64,000 bases of DNA, taken from positions 213,161-277,160 of the forward strand of contig CACJPG010000001.1 in assembly GCA_902595225.1 (NCBI GenBank), written 5' to 3'. A program made the translations under genes and the position numbers. The notes beneath the pieces are model-generated. The model did not search any database, was not told the origin of the DNA, and was given only the letters and a program-made list of their open reading frames with translations. This stretch comes from an uncultured Thiothrix sp. GTDB lineage: Bacteria; Pseudomonadota; Gammaproteobacteria; Poriferisulfidales; GCA-002705445. This document shows, piece after piece, positions 28,984 through 40,747 of this stretch (positions within the stretch are counted from its first letter, which is position 1; each line of letters starts with the position of its first letter).

Positions 28984-30897
28984 CTAATGACTACTTGCTG
29001 GATCAACAAATCCCGACTCCTTAACATCCTCACGATTAGATGGTTTTTTATCATCATCGTCTTTGTCATCCCATCCTTTAGGTGGACGGGGTTTTACTCC
29101 GGCCATGATATCATCGATTTGATCTTTGTCTATTGTCTCATATGTAAGAAGCGCCTCAGACATTACATGAAGTTTATCCATATTATCCTTAATCATCTTG
29201 GTTGCTGTAGCATAAGATTTGTTAACTAAAGATCTTACCTCTGTATCTATATCCTTTGCAGTATCATCAGACATTGTTTTGTGTTGAGTTACAGAATGCC
29301 CGAGAAACACCTCACCGTCTTCTTCAGAATAAGACATTGGTCCCATTTTTTCTGATAGACCCCATTTTGTTACCATATTTTTTGCGATTTCGGTTGCTCT
29401 TTCAATGTCATTTGATGCGCCGGTTGTAACTTTATCTTTTCCAAAGATTAACTCTTCTGCAATTCTACCGCCATATAAAGTACATATCTGACTCTCGAGT
29501 CTTTGTTTGGTATTACTGTACCTGTCATCTTCGGGCAAAAACATTGTAACTCCGAGGGCTCTGCCTCTTGGAATTATTGTTACCTTATGTACTGGATCAT
29601 GTTCTGGGACAAGTCTTCCAACGATCGCGTGACCCGCTTCGTGATATGCCGTAAGTTTTTTTTCATCTTCACTCATAACCATAGATTTTCTCTCGGCACC
29701 CATCATTATTTTATCTTTAGCTTTTTCAAATTCAGCCATTGTTACTTTACTTTTATTTGCTCTTGCAGAAAACAAGGCGGCCTCATTAACTAAGTTGGCT
29801 AAATCTGCTCCAGAGAATCCAGGTGTACCTCTTGCTATGATCGAAGGCACAACGTCATCAGATATTGGAACTTTTCTCATGTGAACTTTTAAAATTTGCT
29901 CTCTACCTCTTATATCAGGTAGAGGGACAACAACCTGTCTATCAAATCTTCCAGGTCTAAGTAATGCTGGGTCAAGAACATCTGGTCTGTTTGTTGCTGC
30001 AATTACTATTGTACCCTCATGGCCTTCAAAACCATCCATTTCAACTAAAAGTTGGTTCAAGGTTTGCTCTCTCTCATCATGTCCACCTCCGACACCAGCT
30101 CCTCTATGTCTACCAACAGCATCAATCTCATCGATAAAGATAATGCATGGAGCATGTTTTGTGGCTTGCGCAAACATATCTCTTACTCTTGAAGCTCCTA
30201 CACCGACAAACATTTCAACAAAATCAGAACCTGAAATAGTAAAGAAAGGTACTTTTGCTTCTCCGGCAATCGCTCTAGCAAGTAAAGTTTTACCAGTACC
30301 TGGTGAACCTACCATTAAAACACCTTTTGGAATCTTACCACCAAGCTTTTGAAATTTTGCTGGGTCTTTTAAGAATTCGACAAGCTCTTCAACTTCTTCT
30401 TTTGCCTCTTCGACACCTGCCACATCTGCAAAGGTCACCTTGTTTTGATCTTCTGTCATCATTTTAGCCTTGCTCTTACCAAATGACATTGCGCCTTTTC
30501 CGCCACCACCGCCTTGCATTTGCCTCATAAAGAACAACCATACTCCAATCAATAACAACATAGGGAACCATTGAATCAATATTTGTAAGAATAAAGATGG
30601 TTTCGCAGGTGGTTCAGTTAATATTTCTATATTGTTTGCTAAAAGATCATCTACAAGCTTGGGATCATTAAGCCCATATGTTAAGAATTTTGTTCCGTTT
30701 TTGTATGTACCAGAAATTGTTTTACCATCAGCTTCAATCATAACACTTTCAATCTGGTTATCCTTAACTTGATTTATAAACTCCGAATAAGAAAGATTTG
30801 TTGATCCCTCTTTTTGAGGAACAAAATTATTGAAAACAGACATAATCACAACTGCAATTACAATCCAAACTAGCATATTTTTTAACATATCATTCAT
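28984..30897 (-). CDS. ftsH: ATP-dependent zinc metalloprotease FtsH
   Basis: Membrane-anchored AAA+ protease that degrades misfolded membrane proteins and regulators such as sigma-32 and LpxC. In the 637 aa chain there are two membrane helices (about 5-24 and 103-124) around a periplasmic domain. Walker A is GSPGTGKT (197-204), followed by Walker [10 protein letters not shown] and the second region of homology with RPGRFDR. The zinc site is HEAGH (419-423). The C-terminal tail is acidic and Pro/Lys-rich. It follows rlmE by 17 nt, the conserved rlmE-ftsH pair. Confidence 0.98.
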   Translation of the reverse strand: MNDMLKNMLVWIVIAVVIMSVFNNFVPQKEGSTNLSYSEFINQVKDNQIESVMIEADGKTISGTYKNGTKFLTYGLNDPKLVDDLLANNIEILTEPPAKPSLFLQILIQWFPMLLLIGVWLFFMRQMQGGGGGKGAMSFGKSKAKMMTEDQNKVTFADVAGVEEAKEEVEELVEFLKDPAKFQKLGGKIPKGVLMVGSPGTGKTLLARAIAGEAKVPFFTISGSDFVEMFVGVGASRVRDMFAQATKHAPCIIFIDEIDAVGRHRGAGVGGGHDEREQTLNQLLVEMDGFEGHEGTIVIAATNRPDVLDPALLRPGRFDRQVVVPLPDIRGREQILKVHMRKVPISDDVVPSIIARGTPGFSGADLANLVNEAALFSARANKSKVTMAEFEKAKDKIMMGAERKSMVMSEDEKKLTAYHEAGHAIVGRLVPEHDPVHKVTIIPRGRALGVTMFLPEDDRYSNTKQRLESQICTLYGGRIAEELIFGKDKVTTGASNDIERATEIAKNMVTKWGLSEKMGPMSYSEEDGEVFLGHSVTQHKTMSDDTAKDIDTEVRSLVNKSYATATKMIKDNMDKLHVMSEALLTYETIDKDQIDDIMAGVKPRPPKGWDDKDDDDKKPSNREDVKESGFVDPASSH

Positions 30898-30914
30898 ACT
30901 TATTTATCCTAACA

Positions 30915-31526
30915 TTAATTAATCTCTTTAAAATTTCTTGCTAACATGTATATTTCTTTACTATCTGATCTCGACGCTTTCGGTTTAATAATTTTTAATG
31001 ATTCAAAATAAAGCTTAATATCACTTAAAAATTCCTCAGTACCTTTTCCTTGAAACAACTTTATAAGAAAGTTTCCTCTCTGCTTTAAGGCCTTCTTTGC
31101 CACATCTGCAACAATTTCAGCTAAATTCAACATTGCAGGTATATCTGCACTATCTATACCACTTATATTAGGGGCAATATCTGACATTACAAGGTCAATT
31201 TTATCAAAATTATGGTTTTTTAGGTAATTTTCCTCAAAATCCTCGATTTTCATCTGTACAAAATTTACATTGTGGATATCCTCCATTTTTAAAATATCGA
31301 TAGCCGTTATCCTAATATCTTGGTGTTTTTTTGCAGCATATTGACTCCATCCTCCAGGAGCAGCACCTAAATCCAATATGTTACTTTTTCTTTTTATCAA
31401 GTCATATTTGGTGTCAATTTCTTTTAATTTGAATACTGCCCGCGAGCGCCAGTTTTCCTTATTTGCTTGCTTTACAAATTCATCACTCACATGTCTTTTG
31501 TACCAGCTTGATGATTTCTTACCCAT
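30915..31526 (-). CDS. rlmE: 23S rRNA (uridine-2552-2'-O) methyltransferase RlmE/FtsJ
   Basis: Methylates the A-loop of 23S rRNA late in 50S assembly. In the 203 aa chain, the SAM-binding motif is [15 protein letters not shown], with [11 protein letters not shown] and [10 protein letters not shown] providing the Asp and Lys of the K-D-K-E catalytic set. [12 protein letters not shown] is the RNA-binding N-terminal motif. The ATG overlaps the greA stop region by 8 nt. The small RNA-binding gene yhbY, found near greA in many relatives, is not here. Confidence 0.96.
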   Translation of the reverse strand: MGKKSSSWYKRHVSDEFVKQANKENWRSRAVFKLKEIDTKYDLIKRKSNILDLGAAPGGWSQYAAKKHQDIRITAIDILKMEDIHNVNFVQMKIEDFEENYLKNHNFDKIDLVMSDIAPNISGIDSADIPAMLNLAEIVADVAKKALKQRGNFLIKLFQGKGTEEFLSDIKLYFESLKIIKPKASRSDSKEIYMLARNFKEIN

Positions 31527-31992
31527 AGAGTATTTTTAATATTTCAAATTCTTTTTGGCCGCTTGGAGTTTCTGCGGAAACAATATCGCCTTTTTCTTTT
31601 CCAATAAGAGCCCTTGCTATTGGCGAGTTTATAGATATTAAACCACTTTTAATGTCAGCTTCATCATCGCCAACAATTGTGTAAGTAATAGCAGAGTCTT
31701 TTTCAAAATCAAAAAGTTCAACCTGTGCACTAAAAACAACTTTATTCGAGTTAATTTTTTTTGGGTCAACAATTTCAGCATTAGATAATTTTAGTTTGAT
31801 ATCTTTAATTCTTCCTTCTACAAAACCCTGCTGTTCTCTAGCTGCATGATACTCAGCATTTTCTTTTAAATCACCATGCTCTCTTGCCGTAGCAATTGCA
31901 TCAATGATTTTAGGACGCTCAATATTCATTAGATTATCGAGTTCCTCTCGAAGTTTTTTTTCTCCATTTATTGTAATTGGAAATTTATCCAT
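31519..31992 (-). CDS. greA: Transcription elongation factor GreA
   Basis: Enters the RNA polymerase secondary channel and stimulates cleavage of backtracked RNA. 157 aa, the family length. The N-terminal coiled coil has the tip acidic pair in [20 protein letters not shown], and the C-terminal FKBP-like domain ends with [23 protein letters not shown]. It lies between carB (27 nt upstream) and rlmE. Confidence 0.97.
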   Translation of the reverse strand: MDKFPITINGEKKLREELDNLMNIERPKIIDAIATAREHGDLKENAEYHAAREQQGFVEGRIKDIKLKLSNAEIVDPKKINSNKVVFSAQVELFDFEKDSAITYTIVGDDEADIKSGLISINSPIARALIGKEKGDIVSAETPSGQKEFEILKILYG

Positions 31993-32019
31993 ATAATTAT
32001 TATGAAGTTGAAGTTTTTT

Positions 32020-35000
32020 TTATGCAAGTCCAAAAATATCTTGAAGTTTATAAACTTTAAGATTTTTTGAATGTGATATTGCGCCAACAAGAGCATTTGC
32101 GCCTGCAATTGTAGTTGTGTAGTAAATCCTTTGTTGCAAAGCTTCTCTTCTAATTAAATACGAATCTTTTATCGCTTGTTTGTTTTGTGTTGTATTAATA
32201 ATCAAATCAATATCTTTATTTTTAATCATATCTACAATGTGTGTCCTACCCTCTCTGACTTTATTAATTCTTTTACATTTTATTTTCTTTTGCTCTAAAT
32301 ATGATTGAGTGCCTCCTGTAGCAATTAGTTTAAAACCATTTTTAATTAGTTTTTTTGCAATCTCTTCGATATTCTTTTTATCCTCATCTTTTACACTTAT
32401 AAATGCATTTCCTCCAAAAGGTATCTCCATATTTGTAGATATTTGTGATTTAGCAAAAGCCTCTTCAAAACTTTTTCCAGTTCCCATAACTTCTCCTGTA
32501 GATTTCATCTCCGGACTGAGAATTGGATCTGCGCCAGGAAATTTCAGAAATGGGAAAACAACTTCTTTAACATTAAAGTATTTACTTTTTCTAGTCTTTG
32601 GAGGATTGATATTTTTCAATGTAACTCCAAGCATGCATTTTGCTGCAATTTTTGCAACTGAAACTCCAATTGATTTTGATACAAATGGTATTGTTCTTGA
32701 AGCTCGTGGATTTACTTCAATCACGTAAAGTTTCTTATCTTTAATAGCAAATTGCACGTTCATTAAGCCTAAAACTTTCAGTTTATTTGCCATTTTTATT
32801 GTATTTTTCTTGATAAGCTCAAGTTGTTTCTTGCTAATAGAGATGGTTGGAATTGAACATGCAGAATCTCCAGAATGCACACCGGCCTCTTCAATATGTT
32901 GCATAATTCCTGCTATGTAAACATCTCCTTTACAGTCCCTAATGGCATCAACATCAATTTCAATTGCTTGATCTAGGAATTTGTCTATAAGCACAGGAGC
33001 ATCATTTGAAACTTTAACAGCCTCATTTATATATTTTTTCAACTCATGAGAATCATAAATTATCTCCATCGCTCTTCCGCCAAGAACATAAGATGGTCTA
33101 ACTATTATTGGATAGCCAATTTTTTTAGCTTTTTCTATAGCTTGGTTTTTATTTCTTGCCGTACTGTTTGCAGGTTGAAGAACATCAATATCTTTTAATA
33201 TTTTTTGAAACTTTTCTCTATCTTCCGCTGCATCAATTGAAGCTGGAGAAGTTCCAATAATAGGCACTTTATACTTTGAAAGATCATTAACTAATTTAAG
33301 AGGAGTCTGTCCACCATACTGAACAATAACCCCATCAGGCTTTTCAATATCGACGATATTAAGAACACTTTCAAGTGTGATTGGCTCAAAGTAAAGTCTA
33401 TCTGAAGTATCGTAATCTGTTGAAACAGTTTCTGGGTTACAATTTATCATAATAGTTTCGTATCCTAATTCTTGCGCAGCTTTAGAAGCATGGACACAAC
33501 AATAATCAAATTCTATACCTTGCCCTATTCTATTTGGGCCGCTTCCAATAACAATAATTTTTTTATTTTTTGTTGGAAGTGATTCACAAAAATCCTCATA
33601 AGTTGAATATAGGTACGATGTAGACGTAGGAAACTCTGCTGCACATGTATCAACTCTTTTATAAACAGGTTTTACATTAAATTTAAGTCTTTTTTTTCTA
33701 ATATTACTTTCATTAGTTTTCATTAATTGAGCAATTTTTTTATCTGTAAACCCTTTTCTTTTTAGGAAAAGCATATCCTCTTTGAATAGGCTACTAAGCT
33801 TCTTTTTTGAAATTTTTAATTCAATTTTTATAAGCTCATATATATTTTCCAAAAACCAATAATCAATTTTTGAAATATTATAAACATCTTGAATAGAATA
33901 ATTCCTTCTAAAGGCTTCAGCTACATATAAGATTCTATTTGGCCCAGGCTCTTTTAACTCATATTCAAATTTAAAGTTATCCAAATCTTTAAACTCTTCG
34001 ATTTGATCTAAACCATAAATATCTAGTTCTAAACTTGATAAAGCTTTTTGTAGCGATTCTTGAAAATTTCTACCTATTGACATCACTTCGCCAACAGATT
34101 TCATTTGAGTCGTGAGCCTGTTATTTGAATTTGGGAATTTCTCAAATGCAAACCTTGGAATTTTTGTTACTACATAATCTATAGTAGGTTCGAAAGATGC
34201 TGGTGTCGCTCCTCCTGTGATCTCATTTTGAAGTTCATCAAGAGAGTAGCCGACTGCTAGCTTTGCTGCAACTTTTGCAATGGGAAATCCTGTTGCCTTT
34301 GAAGCAAGCGCGGAGGATCGAGATACTCTTGGATTCATCTCAATTACAACTAATTTTCCATTATCTGGATTAACTGCAAACTGAACGTTGGAGCCACCTG
34401 TATCAACACCAATTTTTCTTAATATAGCAATTGATGCATTTCTCATAATTTGATATTCCTTATCAGTGAGTGTTTGAGCTGGTGCAACGGTAATGGAATC
34501 ACCTGTGTGGACACCCATTGGATCAAAATTTTCTATCGAACAAATTATTATACAATTATCCTTTGAGTCTCTTACCACTTCCATTTCGTATTCTTTCCAG
34601 CCTAGCAATGACTCTTCTAATAAAATTTCTGTAGTTGGTGAAATATCTAAGCCTCTTTTTGATATTTCAAGAAACTCTTCAATATTATAAGCAATACCAC
34701 CACCGCTTCCTCCAAGAGTGAAAGATGGTCTTATAATTACTGGAAATCCAATTTTTTTTTGTTTTTTTAAGGCATCCTCAATATTTTTTACAATAAACGA
34801 CTTGGCTGAATCTAAATTTATTTCTTCCATAGCTCTTTTAAATAAAAATCTATCCTCCGCCAAATCAATTGCTTTTTTAGAAGCCCCGATCATCTCAACT
34901 TTATGTTTTTTTAGTATACCGAGCCTATCTAAATCAAGCGCACAATTAAGTGCTGTTTGACCGCCCATTGTTGGTAATATTGCATCCGGCTTTTCGATCT

Positions 35001-35235
35001 TAATTATTTTTTCGACAACTGTATGATTAATTGGCTCAATATAAGTTGCATCAGCCATTTCTGGATCGGTCATAATTGTTGCAACATTTGAGTTAACCAA
35101 AACAACGGAATAACCCTCTTCCTTGAGCGCTTTACATGCTTGAACTCCAGAATAGTCAAACTCGCATGCTTGACCAATAACGATTGGACCTGCTCCCAAA
35201 ATTAATATTTTTTTTAAGTCATTTCTTTTTGGCAT
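32020..35235 (-). CDS. carB: Carbamoyl phosphate synthase large subunit
   Basis: Makes carbamoyl phosphate from bicarbonate, ammonia and two ATP for arginine and pyrimidine synthesis. The 1071 aa chain has two homologous ATP-grasp halves, starting [21 protein letters not shown] and [21 protein letters not shown], an oligomerisation segment between them, and a C-terminal MGS-type allosteric domain (about 935-1071, [16 protein letters not shown]). Slightly shorter than the 1073 aa E. coli enzyme. The start overlaps carA by 17 nt. Confidence 0.98.
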   Translation of the reverse strand: MPKRNDLKKILILGAGPIVIGQACEFDYSGVQACKALKEEGYSVVLVNSNVATIMTDPEMADATYIEPINHTVVEKIIKIEKPDAILPTMGGQTALNCALDLDRLGILKKHKVEMIGASKKAIDLAEDRFLFKRAMEEINLDSAKSFIVKNIEDALKKQKKIGFPVIIRPSFTLGGSGGGIAYNIEEFLEISKRGLDISPTTEILLEESLLGWKEYEMEVVRDSKDNCIIICSIENFDPMGVHTGDSITVAPAQTLTDKEYQIMRNASIAILRKIGVDTGGSNVQFAVNPDNGKLVVIEMNPRVSRSSALASKATGFPIAKVAAKLAVGYSLDELQNEITGGATPASFEPTIDYVVTKIPRFAFEKFPNSNNRLTTQMKSVGEVMSIGRNFQESLQKALSSLELDIYGLDQIEEFKDLDNFKFEYELKEPGPNRILYVAEAFRRNYSIQDVYNISKIDYWFLENIYELIKIELKISKKKLSSLFKEDMLFLKRKGFTDKKIAQLMKTNESNIRKKRLKFNVKPVYKRVDTCAAEFPTSTSYLYSTYEDFCESLPTKNKKIIVIGSGPNRIGQGIEFDYCCVHASKAAQELGYETIMINCNPETVSTDYDTSDRLYFEPITLESVLNIVDIEKPDGVIVQYGGQTPLKLVNDLSKYKVPIIGTSPASIDAAEDREKFQKILKDIDVLQPANSTARNKNQAIEKAKKIGYPIIVRPSYVLGGRAMEIIYDSHELKKYINEAVKVSNDAPVLIDKFLDQAIEIDVDAIRDCKGDVYIAGIMQHIEEAGVHSGDSACSIPTISISKKQLELIKKNTIKMANKLKVLGLMNVQFAIKDKKLYVIEVNPRASRTIPFVSKSIGVSVAKIAAKCMLGVTLKNINPPKTRKSKYFNVKEVVFPFLKFPGADPILSPEMKSTGEVMGTGKSFEEAFAKSQISTNMEIPFGGNAFISVKDEDKKNIEEIAKKLIKNGFKLIATGGTQSYLEQKKIKCKRINKVREGRTHIVDMIKNKDIDLIINTTQNKQAIKDSYLIRREALQQRIYYTTTIAGANALVGAISHSKNLKVYKLQDIFGLA

Positions 35236-36349
35236 TTTTTTTCTTCATTAATTTTATAAATTCTTCAAACAAATAGTTTACATCTTGTGGGCCTGGGCAA
35301 GCTTCTGGGTGTCCTTGAAAGCTAAAAATTGGAAGTTTCTTGTGTCTTATCCCTTGGATCGTATTATCAAATAAAGATCTATGAGTTATTATAAAATCTT
35401 TCGATAGATTTTCTTCATCAACAACGAATCCATGATTTTGACTAGTTATCATTACGTTTCCGGTCTTTAAATCTATAACAGGATGATTTGCTCCATGATG
35501 GCCATATTTCATTTTTTTTGTTTTAGAATCACTGGCTAGAGCAATTAATTGATGTCCCAAGCATATTCCAAATATTGGGATATTGTATTCAAAAAGACTC
35601 CTTATTGATTTGATAGCATAATCGCATGGTTCTGGATCACCTGGACCATTAGATAAAAAAATTCCATCGGGATTTTTTGAAAGTATATTTTTTACTGATG
35701 TTTTAGCCGGGACGACTTCCACATCGCAACCCATTGAGAATAGTATTCTTAAAATATTTTTTTTCACACCATAATCATATGCTATAACTCTAAATTTTTT
35801 ATCTGTATTTTGAGCTTTCTTTGGTAATTGAAAAATATTTTCTTTGAAAGCATATCTTTTAGATGATGAGACTTTTGACGCTAATTCTGAGCCAACCATA
35901 CTGGCGCCCCCATTTAGTTTCTTTTTTGCTTTATTAATATCTTTTTTATTATGAATAATGCAAGCTTTCATTGCCCCGTTATTTCTAATTTGAGTTGTAA
36001 TATGTCTTGTATCAATTTCAGCAATACATACTATTTTCATTTTTTTTAAATAATCACTAAAGTTTTGTATTGATCTCCAATTAGATGCTTCTAGTGGAGT
36101 TTCCCTTATAACTAAACCACTTACATAAGAAGATGCTGATTCTTTGTCAGCCTCGTTTACGCCAACGTTACCAATATGTGGATATGTAAATGTAATTATT
36201 TGATTTTTATATGATGGGTCAGTAACAACTTCCTGATAACCAGTCATTGCAGTATTAAAAACAATTTCTCCATAAGAGTCAGCTTTATAGCCAACAGACT
36301 TACCATAAAATATTTCATTATTTTCTAAAATTAAAATAGCTTGCTGCAA
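35219..36349 (-). CDS. carA: Carbamoyl phosphate synthase small subunit (glutaminase)
   Basis: Class I glutamine amidotransferase that supplies ammonia to CarB. In the 376 aa chain, the N-terminal domain covers 1-180 and includes [18 protein letters not shown]. The glutaminase domain has the nucleophile Cys263 in [12 protein letters not shown] and the His/Glu pair in [11 protein letters not shown]. It lies 41 nt behind dapB. That short gap shows no clear operator or attenuator. Confidence 0.98.
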   Translation of the reverse strand: MQQAILILENNEIFYGKSVGYKADSYGEIVFNTAMTGYQEVVTDPSYKNQIITFTYPHIGNVGVNEADKESASSYVSGLVIRETPLEASNWRSIQNFSDYLKKMKIVCIAEIDTRHITTQIRNNGAMKACIIHNKKDINKAKKKLNGGASMVGSELASKVSSSKRYAFKENIFQLPKKAQNTDKKFRVIAYDYGVKKNILRILFSMGCDVEVVPAKTSVKNILSKNPDGIFLSNGPGDPEPCDYAIKSIRSLFEYNIPIFGICLGHQLIALASDSKTKKMKYGHHGANHPVIDLKTGNVMITSQNHGFVVDEENLSKDFIITHRSLFDNTIQGIRHKKLPIFSFQGHPEACPGPQDVNYLFEEFIKLMKKKNAKKK

Positions 36350-36390
36350 TATATTACCTATCTTAGTTTTTAGTTAAAATCAAAAATGTA

Positions 36391-37128
36391 TCACATAGCC
36401 AAAACATCTGACATGTTATACAGCCCTGGCTCTTTGTTTAGTATCCACTCGGCAGCGAGCACTGCGCCGTTTGCAAAAATTTTCCTGTCAAAACTTTTAT
36501 GATGAATTTCAATTGATTCGTCTTGCAAAGTGAATTTAACAGTATGATCACCAACAACATTTCCAACTCTTAAACAATGATGATTTATTTCTTTTTCTTT
36601 TTTTAAAACACTTTTTATTCTGTCTTCAAAAGAAAGAGAGGTTCCTGAAGGCATATCAACTTTATGTTTATGATGATGCTCAATAATATCAATATCAGAA
36701 TTCTCTCCAATAGCTGATGAAGCTCTTGCAGCTAATTCAAGGCATAAATTTATACCAACACTCATATTTGAAGATTTTAAAATTGGTATGAGCTTGCTTG
36801 CAGACTCAATCATTTGAATATCTTGCTTAGAGTATCCTGTTGTCCCAATAATTAAAGATTTGTTGTTATTTTTACAAATCTCTAATATCTCCATAGAGTA
36901 ATTAGGGCGAGTAAAATCGATGCAAATATCGCACTCTACTATAGATTTTGATAAATCAGATGATAGCTTATCTTTATCAAGATCCAGTAAATCCATTTTT
37001 TTTGGTATTTGGTTAATATTTCTAACAACACCAGATGATAAATGTAAATTAGAATTCTCTAATAAAACTTTTGTTATTTCCAAACCCATTCTTCCAGAGA
37101 TACCAGGAATACATACATTTGCCGACAT
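36391..37128 (-). CDS. dapB: 4-hydroxy-tetrahydrodipicolinate reductase
   Basis: NAD(P)H-dependent step of the diaminopimelate/lysine pathway, for peptidoglycan and lysine. The 245 aa chain is shorter than E. coli DapB (273). It has the nucleotide-binding start GISGRMG (9-15), IDFTRPNYSMEIL, GTTGYSKQ and the substrate site EHHHKHKVDMPSGTSL. The position between dnaJ and carA is the Pseudomonas order. The gap to dnaJ (67 bp) is AT-rich and likely holds its promoter. Confidence 0.96.
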   Translation of the reverse strand: MSANVCIPGISGRMGLEITKVLLENSNLHLSSGVVRNINQIPKKMDLLDLDKDKLSSDLSKSIVECDICIDFTRPNYSMEILEICKNNNKSLIIGTTGYSKQDIQMIESASKLIPILKSSNMSVGINLCLELAARASSAIGENSDIDIIEHHHKHKVDMPSGTSLSFEDRIKSVLKKEKEINHHCLRVGNVVGDHTVKFTLQDESIEIHHKSFDRKIFANGAVLAAEWILNKEPGLYNMSDVLAM

Positions 37129-37195
37129 TGCGAATTTTTAGGTGATTAAAATTACGCTATAATAACATAGAGTTTGAGAAGGTATGAAAGAAAAT

Positions 37196-38119
37196 TTATT
37201 TAAAAAAGTTTTTTACCCCATCTACCCATGATTCAGATTTAGGACTATGTTTCTTTGAGCTTCCTCTGATATTGTTATCAAATTGTGATAAGAGGTCTTT
37301 TTGTTCTTGTGAAAGATTAATTGGAGTTTCTACTTGCACAGAACATATTAAGTCGCCAACACCACCACCTCTAACAGGTTTAATTCCTTTTCCTTTTAAT
37401 CTAAATAAATTTCCAGTTTGGGTACCTGCAGGTATTTCAATTGAAACTTTATTGCTCGCAAGTGTGGGGATTTCAATTTCTGCGCCTAATGCAGCTTCAG
37501 CAAAAGAAATTGGTATATTGCAATAAAGATTATTACCATCTCTTTCAAAAATTGAATGTTTTTGCAAAACGACTCTAATGAAAAGGTCTCCTGGCGGGCC
37601 TTGGTTAATACCTGGTTCTCCTTTACCTGATAATCTTATAAGATCTCCATTATCAACTCCGGCAGGGATTGTAACAGAGACTTCCTCTTGATTATTTTGG
37701 GATCGAAATTTTACTACTTTTTCAATTCCAAAAGCTGCTTCTTCAAGAGTTAGTCGAATTTGATATTCTATGTCACGACCTTTGTATGGACGATTTGGAT
37801 TTCTAGCGCGGCCTCCGCCAAATATATCTCCAAAAATATCTTCGAAAATATCTTCAAATCCAGCAGAGTTGAAGCCACCTTGAGAGCGACCGCCAAATCC
37901 ACCTCCAAAATCTGTCGTACCATACTGATCATACATGGATTTTTTTTGAGGGTCTGAGAGAACATCGTATGCTTCTTTTACTTCTTTGAATTTTTTTTCA
38001 GCAGTTTTATCATTTCCCGTTCTATCGGGATGATACTTCATAGCTTTTTTTTTGAAAGCTTTTTTTACTTCATCAGATGAAGCTCCTTTAGATAAGCCTA
38101 AAACTGCGTAATAATCCAT
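37196..38119 (-). CDS. dnaJ: DnaJ co-chaperone lacking the zinc-finger domain
   Basis: J-protein that delivers substrates to DnaK and stimulates its ATPase. In the 307 aa chain, the J domain is 1-65 with HPD at 30-32, followed by a Gly/Phe-rich region at 71-103 with repeated FEDIF/GDIFGG. Two C-terminal substrate-binding domains follow. The canonical four CxxCxGxG motifs (about 65-70 residues) are missing. The chain runs directly from KFRSQNNQ (137-144) to VSVTIPAGVDNGD, the two borders of the zinc domain in E. coli DnaJ. Only two scattered cysteines remain. The flanking DnaJ-specific wording (LTLEEAAFGIEK, TQTGNLFRLKGKG) shows a DnaJ with the domain deleted, not CbpA. It lies 17 nt behind dnaK. 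Confidence 0.93.
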   Translation of the reverse strand: MDYYAVLGLSKGASSDEVKKAFKKKAMKYHPDRTGNDKTAEKKFKEVKEAYDVLSDPQKKSMYDQYGTTDFGGGFGGRSQGGFNSAGFEDIFEDIFGDIFGGGRARNPNRPYKGRDIEYQIRLTLEEAAFGIEKVVKFRSQNNQEEVSVTIPAGVDNGDLIRLSGKGEPGINQGPPGDLFIRVVLQKHSIFERDGNNLYCNIPISFAEAALGAEIEIPTLASNKVSIEIPAGTQTGNLFRLKGKGIKPVRGGGVGDLICSVQVETPINLSQEQKDLLSQFDNNIRGSSKKHSPKSESWVDGVKNFFK

Positions 38120-38136
38120 TTTAAAAAAAACTCAGT

Positions 38137-40062
38137 TTACTTTTTATCGGTATTAACTTCTTTATATTCTGCATCAACAACTTCGGAATCATTATTCTCT
38201 TGATTATTTGATGTGCCTTCAGGAGATGAATCTTCATTTTGCTTTGCATGTTCTGCATACATCATTTCAGCCATTTTTGCAGATACTTCAGATAAATCTT
38301 TTATACAATTTTCAATTGTTTCTTTATCTTCTGTTTTTAAAGCATTTGCCAGCGCTTCATTTTTCTCCTTAATATTTTTCTGATCTTCTTCAGTCACCTT
38401 ATCTCCTAATTCATCTAGAGATTTATTGGTGGCATGAACTAAAGCGTCACCTTGATTTTTAATGGTTACTAACTCTTGGAATTTTTTGTCTTCTTCCGCA
38501 TGAAGCTCAGCATCTTTAACCATTTTCTCAATTTCTTCCTCTGACAAGCCACTTGAAGATTTGATAATGATTGATTGTTCTTTATTCGTTGCCTTATCTT
38601 TTGCGGATACATTAAGAATACCATTAGCATCAATGTCAAATGTTACTTCAATCTGTGGCATTCCTCTTGGTGCAGGAGGAATATCTGAAAGATTAAATTG
38701 ACCGAGTGATTTGTTACCAGAGGCCATATCTCTCTCACCTTGAAGGACATGCACAGTCACAGCGGTTTGATTATCCTCTGCAGTAGAAAATACTTGGTTC
38801 TGCTTTGTAGGAATGGTTGAATTCTTTTCAATCAACTTTGTCATAACTCCACCCATAGTCTCAATTCCAAGAGATAATGGAGTAACATCAAGTAATAGAA
38901 CATCTGTTACATCACCAGCTAAGACCCCGCCTTGTATTGCAGCTCCTGCAGCAACAGCCTCATCAGGATTCACGTCTTTTCTTGGGTCTTTACCGAAATA
39001 TTCTTTAACAACTTTTTGTACTAAAGGCATTCTAGTCTGACCACCGACTAAAATCACATCATTAATGTCTCCTTTTGAGAGTTTGGCATCTTTTAGTGCA
39101 ATTTCGCATGGTTTGATAGTCCTCTTTACTAAATCTTCCACCATAGACTCGAATAGAGCTCTAGTGATTTTCATATTAAGATGTTTAGGGCCACTTGCAT
39201 CAGCAGTTATATAAGGAATATTTATATCTGCCTGCTGTCCGTTAGATAATTCAATTTTTGCTTTTTCAGCTGCATCCTTTAATCTTTGTAAAGCTAAAGG
39301 ATCTGATCTTAAATCAAAACTTTGTTCTTTCTTGAACTCTTCAACAATATGATCAATTAACCTTGAATCAAAATCTTCGCCTCCAAGCTGTGTATCACCA
39401 TTTGTAGAAAGCACCTCAATCTGATTTTCACCATCAATATCAGAAATATCAATAATAGAAACATCAAAGGTTCCACCACCAAGATCATATACAGCTATTT
39501 TCTTATCGCCTTTTTTCTGATCTAATCCATATGCAACCGCTGCAGCTGTTGGTTCATTTATTATTCTTTGAACATTTAAACCTGCAATTTTTCCAGCATC
39601 TTTTGTAGCTTGTCGTTGAGAATCATTAAAATATGCAGGCACTGTAATCACAGCATCAGTGACTTCAGAACCTAAATATTCTTCTGCAGTTTTTTTCATT
39701 TTCATTAAAACTTTTGCTGAGATCTCTGGTAATGCCATTGTTTTATCATCAATTTGAATCCAAACATCACCATTATTTGCTTCAACAATTTTATAAGGAA
39801 GGATAGCCTTATCTTTCTGAACTTCTTTGTCAGAAAATCTTCGACCAATAAAACGTTTAACAGCATAAACTGTTTTTTGTGGATTTGTAACTGATTGTCT
39901 TTTTGCTGATTGTCCTACAAGAGTCTCGCTATCAGTAAAAGCAACAACGGAAGGAGTTGTTCTATCACCTTCACTATTTTCTATAATCTTTGGCCTATCG
40001 CCCTCCATTACAGAAACGCAAGAGTTTGTAGTCCCTAAATCTATACCTATAATTTTACCCAT
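38137..40062 (-). CDS. dnaK: Chaperone DnaK (Hsp70)
   Basis: ATP-driven chaperone of the DnaK-DnaJ-GrpE system. In the 641 aa chain, the nucleotide-binding domain covers 1-385 with [31 protein letters not shown] and [11 protein letters not shown]. The linker is [16 protein letters not shown], then the beta substrate domain and helical lid. The acidic tail ends in Asp-Lys-Lys rather than the EEVKDKK seen in E. coli, though VVDAEYKEV precedes it. It has its own sigma-32-type promoter in the gap after grpE. Confidence 0.98.
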   Translation of the reverse strand: MGKIIGIDLGTTNSCVSVMEGDRPKIIENSEGDRTTPSVVAFTDSETLVGQSAKRQSVTNPQKTVYAVKRFIGRRFSDKEVQKDKAILPYKIVEANNGDVWIQIDDKTMALPEISAKVLMKMKKTAEEYLGSEVTDAVITVPAYFNDSQRQATKDAGKIAGLNVQRIINEPTAAAVAYGLDQKKGDKKIAVYDLGGGTFDVSIIDISDIDGENQIEVLSTNGDTQLGGEDFDSRLIDHIVEEFKKEQSFDLRSDPLALQRLKDAAEKAKIELSNGQQADINIPYITADASGPKHLNMKITRALFESMVEDLVKRTIKPCEIALKDAKLSKGDINDVILVGGQTRMPLVQKVVKEYFGKDPRKDVNPDEAVAAGAAIQGGVLAGDVTDVLLLDVTPLSLGIETMGGVMTKLIEKNSTIPTKQNQVFSTAEDNQTAVTVHVLQGERDMASGNKSLGQFNLSDIPPAPRGMPQIEVTFDIDANGILNVSAKDKATNKEQSIIIKSSSGLSEEEIEKMVKDAELHAEEDKKFQELVTIKNQGDALVHATNKSLDELGDKVTEEDQKNIKEKNEALANALKTEDKETIENCIKDLSEVSAKMAEMMYAEHAKQNEDSSPEGTSNNQENNDSEVVDAEYKEVNTDKK

Positions 40063-40103
40063 TTTTAAACCTCATTTAGTATGTTAAATCATCAATATTT
40101 TAT

Positions 40104-40131
40104 ATATTGGGTTGAAATAGGATATTTCAAG
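40104..40131 (-). promoter_or_regulatory. Probable sigma-32 (heat-shock) promoter of dnaK
   Basis: Minus strand: -35 CTTGAAA (40125-40131), 13 bp, -10 CCCAATAT (40104-40111), close to the consensus CTTGAAA-N13/14-CCCCATNT. The start point would be near 40097, about 35 nt before dnaK. The -35 element contains the TGA stop of grpE (40127-40129). Confidence 0.7.
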
Positions 40132-40717
40132 GGGTTTTTTCAGTTTTTTTTGAAACAATTACAAGCGCGGGTCTTAAAAGTTTTGATTTAAGCTTATAAC
40201 CCTTCTGCATTACCTCGAGAACCATATTTTCTGGGCCATTATGTTCTTTTGCTGCCATTGCTTGATGAAAATCAGGATTAAAATTTTCATCTAAGGGATC
40301 AATTTCATCAATATCAAGCTTTTCAAAAACTTCTTTTATTGTTTTCAATAGAAGCATGTTCCCTTCAACGAAATCCTCAATTTTAAGATTTGGTTTTTTA
40401 GATAGTGCTGAAGCGGCTTCTAAACTATCAATAACGACCAGGAGTTCGGAAGACAATTTTTCAGTTGAATACTGTTGCGCTTGCTGCAACTGTTTTGTTG
40501 TTCGTTTTTGAAAGTTTTCTAACTCTGCTCTGGACCTAAGCAACAAATCATTTAACTTCTCATTATCTTTCTCAAGGGAAGCTATTTTTTGCTCTTCTGA
40601 TGAAGAATTTTCGTCAGACTCTTCATTTTGGCTAGAAGAACTATTATTTTCAAGTTTTGAGCTGGGTTCATTACTATCAGAATTATTATCATGAATGTCT
40701 TTTTTTTCTTCTTCCAT
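40127..40717 (-). CDS. grpE: Nucleotide exchange factor GrpE
   Basis: Releases ADP from DnaK and acts as thermosensor of the chaperone cycle. In the 196 aa chain, residues 1-50 are Ser/Asn/Glu-rich and disordered. The long dimerisation helix is about 50-115 and includes RAELENFQKRT. The C-terminal beta domain ends with EVMQKGYKLKSKLLRPALVIV, the GrpE signature. It lies 39 nt behind hrcA. Confidence 0.96.
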   Translation of the reverse strand: MEEEKKDIHDNNSDSNEPSSKLENNSSSSQNEESDENSSSEEQKIASLEKDNEKLNDLLLRSRAELENFQKRTTKQLQQAQQYSTEKLSSELLVVIDSLEAASALSKKPNLKIEDFVEGNMLLLKTIKEVFEKLDIDEIDPLDENFNPDFHQAMAAKEHNGPENMVLEVMQKGYKLKSKLLRPALVIVSKKTEKTP

Positions 40718-40747
40718 TTTTTCTCTTAATTTTTTGAATTAGTTATA

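Noticed and set aside
32309..32728. 139-codon open frame on the plus strand inside carB
   Set aside because: Antisense to conserved CarB sequence; Ser/Phe-rich shadow product without family resemblance.
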